A stretch of 64,000 nucleotides of DNA. It comes from Tetrapyrgos nigripes. Its lineage: Eukaryota; Basidiomycota; Agaricomycetes; Agaricales; Campanellaceae. Each line of letters opens with the position of its first letter. The first letter of the stretch is position 1. Where the stretch lies: assembly GCA_013368315.1 (NCBI GenBank), contig JAACJM010000023.1, forward strand, positions 248,001-312,000, read 5' to 3'. The notes under the pieces were generated by a model. It was not told the origin of the DNA and ran no database searches. It saw nothing but the letters and a program-made list of their open reading frames with translations. The translations under genes were made by a program, and so were the position numbers. Shown here piece after piece: positions 58,986 to 64,000 of the stretch.

Positions 58986-59106
58986 TATTATTCCTCGGTT
59001 GCAAAACATCAACAAGACAACATTAGTCAAGAACCTGCTACTATCGAAGATGGCTCACTGGTCTACGACATCAAAGAAATCCTAGATTCCCGTTAATAGG
59101 TGTCTT

Positions 59107-62100
59107 TAAGGTTGGACGCGGGTATGGGGTATACCCGTGGTGTTCCTATACAGTGACACACGGGTACGGGTACGGTGCTCAAGTTAGTAGACCCGAGGAT
59201 ACCGGAACCTGCCCTGTGAACCCGTGCGGTCCAGGCCTCATATGCCTGCTGGCGGAGCTTGAAATAAGTAAAATCAACATCGTACCATTTTCTTGTACTT
59301 CATCTGTCCGTTGATTGCAAAATGCTGCCAGTCCAACGTCAGCAACATTTCTCGTATGGCGGCTGTGGCTGGTGTACTGTGGCATCTCAGCCACAGTACT
59401 TTTATCGGTCGTTCTCGTTGATATCCCATCATCCTCAATGGAAGATCTCAACACCTCCCTCAAAAAAGATATAGCATGGCATTTTCTGCAGGCTGCACCT
59501 GCAAGCGTATTACTGGAGTGGCTCAACTGTTACCCAGACCAACGTCTACCATTCGGCTGATTATTTACTCCTTCAATGAGGCTCAAGTACGGCTAATTGC
59601 TTTATGGTGCGGTCACTACTTGAGCTTCTACTTAGGCTAATCCTTTGTGCTTTTCAGGTTTCGGCCGACGTTTCCTGTTGCATTTTGCAATTTGTCTCCA
59701 GTTGCATGCGGACACAACGTTCGCCGGGGGGATTCTGATCCTTTCGAGCTGTTAAAAGGTGCGTTCTCAATTTCTTTCGAGTTGTGATCCCTCACTCAGT
59801 ATGTCGGGCAAGCAGAAGCGTCCTCGCGAGCCTGTTGCAGACAGCAACTCCGAATCTTCCTCCGCACATTCACTCGCCTCCATCGCATCTACCAATATTG
59901 TCAAGGTCGTCAAAGGTGCTACTAGTAAGGTTCGGAACGTAGTTCAAAAGGCCAAGCGATCAGTGAAGCGTCGCCGCCATTCTGGTCGTGAGTGCATCAT
60001 TCTCTTCTCTTCATGCACCATTCACTCAATACTCTTACTCGCAGAAGCATCTGAACCAATCGAGGTCTTGGACAGTGGCCACTCAGACACTGAAGAGTCT
60101 GCCAAAGAGGAAAATGACGAGGATGAACTTGGTGAGTTAACTTATTCCCTTGGGTATTTCTTGTTATTAATATCGACTTGTCCTTCTGTAGAACGACTCC
60201 CATCTATGCGTTCTTTGGTGAAAAACCAAGCATCGAGTATGAAAACGGTCGCAAGTACCACTACTTCAAGTGCAAGGCCTCCAAGTGCAAGGGCAAGGGT
60301 GGAGTCTGACGTTACCTTGATGGCAGTGATCGTGCATCAACCAGCAATCTCAAATCACACGCTGTGCATTGCTTTGGTGCTGACGCTGTTGATGCTGCCA
60401 TCAAAGGGCTCACTGAGGCAAAATCGTCACAGAACACCATCTACTCGATGTTTGCAGGTCTCGGAAATCGAGTTGTGAGCATCTCGCATCGGATGCATAC
60501 AGATCCTGAGCGGCGGTACGTTATAGGTCTATTCTAATTTGTCTTTGTTACTAACTGCATATTTTCCAGTGCTGCTGTAGTGCGTTGGATAACCGAAAGT
60601 GTTCGTCCGTTGCACATTGTTGAGGACCGTAAGCTCCGAGAGCTCATGCTCTCTGGTCGACCTCAGGCAAGCTTCCCTCGTCGCAAACGTGTTGCTGAGG
60701 ATATCAAAACGGCCTTTGAACACTGTTCCGAGCGTATTGTTACTCTGCTCAAGGTAGGTTTTTGTTTCTTCATATCTATCACTCACTAATGGATTTACTA
60801 GGAGTATCCTGGTCAAATCAGCTATGCCACTGATGCTTGGACCTCACCCAATCACCGTGCTTTTGTGGCATGGACTGTTCACCTTCAACACCAGGGCAAA
60901 CCGCTTGTATTTTTGCTTGATATCATTGAGGTTCCAGAGGTTCATGATCGCTGTTTCTTCTCTCTTCTCTCCTTGGTAATTGACTATTTTTGTAGTCTCA
61001 TACTGGTGAAGTGCTCGCTCGGGAGTTTGATAAGATGCTTGAGCGTCATGGCCTGCAACAAAAGGTACAAGTACTTTTCTCTCTCAAAACTATTCCCTTC
61101 CTTACCCATCTACTAGATCCTAGGCTTCTGCGGAGACAACGCAACCTCCAATGACACGCAGATGACAGCTCTTGACTCCAGCACATCCAACTCGTTCTCT
61201 GTTGAAGGCCGTGTTCACTGCTTAAACCACACAATGAATCTCGCTGCCAAGGCACTCCTCAATGGGATTGCTGGTTCTGATGATGGAGCTGAAGGCAAGC
61301 TCCCCGATGACGAGCTCGAGGATGAGGAGGAGGAGGAGGAGGAGGAGGATTTGCCAACACTGCTGGATAACAACGACATCTTACCAGAGCGTGAGGACGA
61401 TGAAGGTGTTGATGAGCTTGAAGGGATTGACGACGATGAAAGGGCTACTTTTGATTGGGAATCTGCTGAGGTTCGGGCTGCATTAGAGAAGGTATGTGGT
61501 ATGTACTTTGGGTATTTCTTAAAGACTGATGCGATTATAGATTCGTGGACTGTCTTTTTCACTCATTCATTCAACTACCATCGGCTTACCCCAGTGGCGT
61601 GCAGCATGTATCTGCAATCATCTTCCCAATCGAATTATTCCTCGTGATGTCCGCACACGATGGAACTCAACCTTCGATATGCTTGAATTCGTCCTGAAGT
61701 ATCAGAAGGCAGTCGATGATATCACAGGCAACAAGGATCTACCATACAGAAAACACGAGCTCACCTCTGTTGAATGGCAAGTTCTTAAAGATCTGTGCTA
61801 CGTCCTACAGGTATGTTCTCATACTTGTAATAGTAATTAATCTTGACTAATGTATTGTCTCATCAGGCTACTTTTCTAGTGAACAACACTCCTCCATCTC
61901 TGGCGTTATTCCAGCCATGGACCGCATTGATGACCTCTTGACCGCACAGACTACAACAGCTCTCAGCCACTTCATTCCTCGGTGAAGGCTGCTCTCCGTC
62001 TTGCCAAAAAGTTAATGAACCGGTACTATAGCCGTACAGATGAATCCTCCATCTATCGGATTTCTATGGGTGTGTGATTACTTATTCTTTCATTGTTGTA

Positions 62101-63302
62101 TGACATCTAAATTAACCAATTATTCAGTTCTCCACCCCGGACTAAAGCTCGAGTATTTCCGTCGTCATAAGTGGCAACAACCATGGATCAATCAAGCTGA
62201 ACAGCTCACACGCAATGCCTACAATGAGTATGTAGCACGTTCCCAATCTCAACAAGCTATAGAAGAGGTACGTCTTTATTGTACTTCAATACTTTATTTT
62301 ATTTTGTTGCTGACTGTTGTTGACATGTAGACTCCTACTACTGCCGCCACTCTGTCCACATCGTCATCCCCAACCCTCTCAGCTGCAGCTCAGACCTCCC
62401 AAGTGAACGACTTTATGAACATTTCGGTCACCTCTTCGTCAACGGTCACTGCTTGTGATGAACTGGTGGATTACCTAGCGATGCCACTTGAGAATGTTAC
62501 GGACCCGCTGATGTGGTGGTGGGAGAAACGGACCGTGTTTCCTATTCTATCCCAAATGGCTCTCGACTATCACTCGGTACCTGGTTAGTCTTTTTCTTCT
62601 TTGCTTTTACTCTTCTTTGCTATAGCCCGTCCTAGTAGGACCCAGCTTTTATGTATCTACTTTTCGTTTCTTTATTTCAGCCCATCGTTGTTTTTTGTTT
62701 AAGATGAAACTAACTTCTTGTTTACTAGCTACATCTACATCGGTGGAGCGTGTGTTTTCGTCTGGACGGCAATTACTTGTCTTCACGTGCAATCGCCTTT
62801 CTGGGTGGTCAATCAGCCGGTTCCTGTGCCTGGGTAGTTGGAGCAAGAAAGATCTCGTGCAGGACAAAGACATCGTGGACGCATTGATGAAGGCTGAAGA
62901 GAAGAAGGCTGAGAAGCGGAAAGGAAAAGAAAAGGCTAAGTAGCGTAACATTATCTATGGTAGACTCTACAGTCTCTTTTGTAACTCATTCTTCTTTTGA
63001 TCTCGTCCTTTCACCTTTACAGATAGTTCAACCTTTCTGTACGTCTAAAGTTGTAGTTTACGTTTGATACATTTAGATATAAAAACAAGACATCGTCTCT
63101 AAGCTATTTGGTTCGGGTTACTCGCAGGTTTGGTGGTGCGGGTGCACGGTATACCGCGGTGCGATGAACCCGTGAGCAGTGTGGCTATACTGTGTATACT
63201 GCGGGTGCGGGTATGACCCGTACTCATGAGAGTCTCGGGTTTAAAGGGTACAGGTACAGTATGCTCTACAATTAATCACGGGTATACCTGTGTCCAACCT
63301 TA
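59107..63302 (+). mobile_element. Full-length hAT DNA transposon, 4.2 kb
   Basis: The ends TAAGGTTGGAC and inverted GTCCAACCTTA are flanked by the exact 8-bp duplication GGTGTCTT (59099-59106 and 63303-63310). Both subterminal regions (59110-59230 and 63110-63290) are packed with short CGGGTA/TACCCG motifs in both orientations, as expected for hAT transposase binding. It carries one decayed spliced transposase gene. It inserted 3 bp after the Gypsy pol stop codon, so it is younger than that copy. Confidence 0.92.
59801..62943 (+). pseudogene. hAT transposase, decayed
   Basis: From ATG 59801, about ten exons: basic and acidic N region; a BED-like zinc finger (YHYFKCKASKCKGKGG ... TSNLKSHAVHCFG, 60265-60385); catalytic core with ISYATDAWTSPNHRAFVAW (60820-60880), LGFCGDNATSND (61120-61155), CLNHTMNLAAKALL; an acidic insert encoded by a GAG/GAT run (61313-61350); TRWNSTFDMLEFVLKY; LAKKLMNRYY and LHPGLKLEYFRRHKW; and the C-terminal hAT dimerisation domain (DPLMWWWEKR, then TSTSVERVFSSGRQL). 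Defects: in-frame TGA at 60307-60309 inside the BED finger (one step from CGA), an apparent frameshift at the exon 2-3 junction, and another near 61980. It is not functional as it stands. Confidence 0.85.
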
Positions 63303-63310
63303 GGTGTCTT

Positions 63311-64000
63311 TTGCATAAGTGTAGAACAAACACAAACTTAAAGACTTTTATACAAATAGTAAAGTGCAAGCGTTCCGAGTAGTCAGAATACTCAACAGTT
63401 CACTTGTACTACAAGGACTTTTGGGGGTTTTGGTAGGGGTTTTGCACGAATGCACACAAGTTAAACACACACAGACTATAACAAGTCCACAAAGATATAA
63501 CCAACAGTTTCAATTCACAATTTGTAGGCCCAAATGCCTTATAACCAGTTTCATAAGTCCAAGGACACGCACAAAAAGGTAACACACAAAAGCCAAAAAA
63601 TTTGATTCAACACTATTGATCCAAACACTATGTTTATACTCGATGTGAGTGAGGTAAATTTGGTAGAAGCATAGTCCGTGTTTCGCAGTCTCTACAGCTA
63701 ACGCTAGTGAGATGACTGATACTCTACAGTATGTGGCTTGAGTAACTACGAGAAATACCTAGTCCTTTTATACTACTCACAGCTACTACTATACAGTTCT
63801 ACATTTCTTTTAATGTCCACTAAAAGGTACATAAGAAAACAGAAATATTAGTCTAATCGCCAGTCCATGCTTGTCCATACTACTAGATTAAGTAGGTACT
63901 TTCTAATTAGGGTATCTAGGAAATGTAGGATATTATCTAAAACTAATAGGGCTTTCTATGTTCCCTTCGCTTCATCCTCTTGACTAAGAGTACCTTCCTG
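63311..64000. other. Sequence 3' of hAT, possibly Gypsy 3' end, unresolved
   Basis: This continues the sequence that followed Gypsy copy B before the hAT inserted. It includes a G-rich tract (ACTTTTGGGGGTTTTGG near 63418-63435) that could be a decayed polypurine tract, but no LTR pair lies in the window to prove an LTR. No gene recognised. Confidence 0.35.

Larger units (their letters stand above)
53844..59096 (+). pseudogene. Gypsy copy B: gag end and pol, interrupted by nested insertions
   Basis: Starts abruptly in mid-gag (TATCAAATGGATCC) and then reads: intact zinc knuckle KCYGCGEEGHISRTC near 54142; protease core ALLDCGATG near 54775; reverse transcriptase with VIVYMDDILIFSKD near 56410; FYRRFIKDYA and RNase H EADSSNFATGAVLSQL; integrase zinc region HLGQAKTVELLTRHYWWPS with GCPTCQQ; and STVYHPQTDGQTEHINQ. 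The far C terminus (KEILDSR, ending 59096) has the usual chromodomain-approach motif EEILDSR. Breaks: candidate solo LTR 55191-55625, 94-bp tandem duplication 55834-56021, MITE 56504-56753, MITE 58523-58985, several stops, and the hAT element just after its stop codon. It cannot be active. Confidence 0.85.

Noticed and set aside
61313..61350. GAG/GAT run as a microsatellite of interest
   Set aside because: It encodes the acidic linker within the hAT transposase and is ordinary for such inserts.

Overview
This window looks like a transposon-rich chromosomal region of a mushroom-forming basidiomycete (Agaricomycetes). The support is: small spliceosomal introns of about 50-70 nt in nearly every host-like gene, a single-pass Ser/Thr-rich membrane protein and a P450 of types common in agarics, a KDZ-type transposase, Copia and Gypsy retrotransposons, hAT elements and many short non-autonomous DNA elements. 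The genus cannot be named from the sequence. I see no rRNA, tRNA, CRISPR array or bacterial-type operon.

Layout. 0.4-3.6 kb: a small secreted cysteine-rich protein (minus) and an intact 10-exon aquaporin-like channel with divergent pore motifs (plus). 5.3-10.4 kb: a full-length Copia element with 236-bp LTRs and a 5-bp target duplication, decayed by in-frame UGA codons. 10.7-12.4 kb: a TA-duplicating MITE and a 751-bp hAT relic with an 8-bp duplication. 12.8-14.1 kb: an intact type I membrane protein. 15.5-17.2 kb: three small MITEs, two of them nested in a repeat whose empty copy lies at 32.9 kb. 17.8-20.1 kb: an apparently intact cytochrome P450.

20.38-27.86 kb is the most interesting object: a 7.5-kb DNA transposon with 30-bp inverted ends and an exact 9-bp target duplication (hallmarks of Mutator-like elements). 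It carries an intact 943-residue MULE-like transposase-type protein, an intact convergent 538-residue protein of unknown function and, between them, a fragment of a host-type cyclin box. It sits about 240 bp upstream of the P450 start codon.

29.9-37.2 kb: two ~0.4-kb inverted repeats enclose a decayed metabolic block (MFS transporter fragment, unknown coding relic, BAHD-type acyltransferase pseudogene); a 1-kb palindromic element sits inside an intron of the acyltransferase. 38.6-51.4 kb: degenerate KDZ transposase and transposon-associated genes with tandem duplications. 51.4-64 kb: two partial Gypsy copies arranged head to head; the plus copy is broken by two TA-flanked MITEs, a candidate solo LTR, a 94-bp tandem duplication and a 4.2-kb hAT transposon.

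A theme across the window is CpG decay: 7 of 8 LTR differences in the Copia element and at least eight separate in-frame UGA codons (in Copia, hAT, KDZ and the acyltransferase) are explained by CG to TG/CA changes, as expected if cytosine methylation targets this region. The 7.5-kb Mutator-like element has uninterrupted reading frames and therefore looks like a recent arrival.
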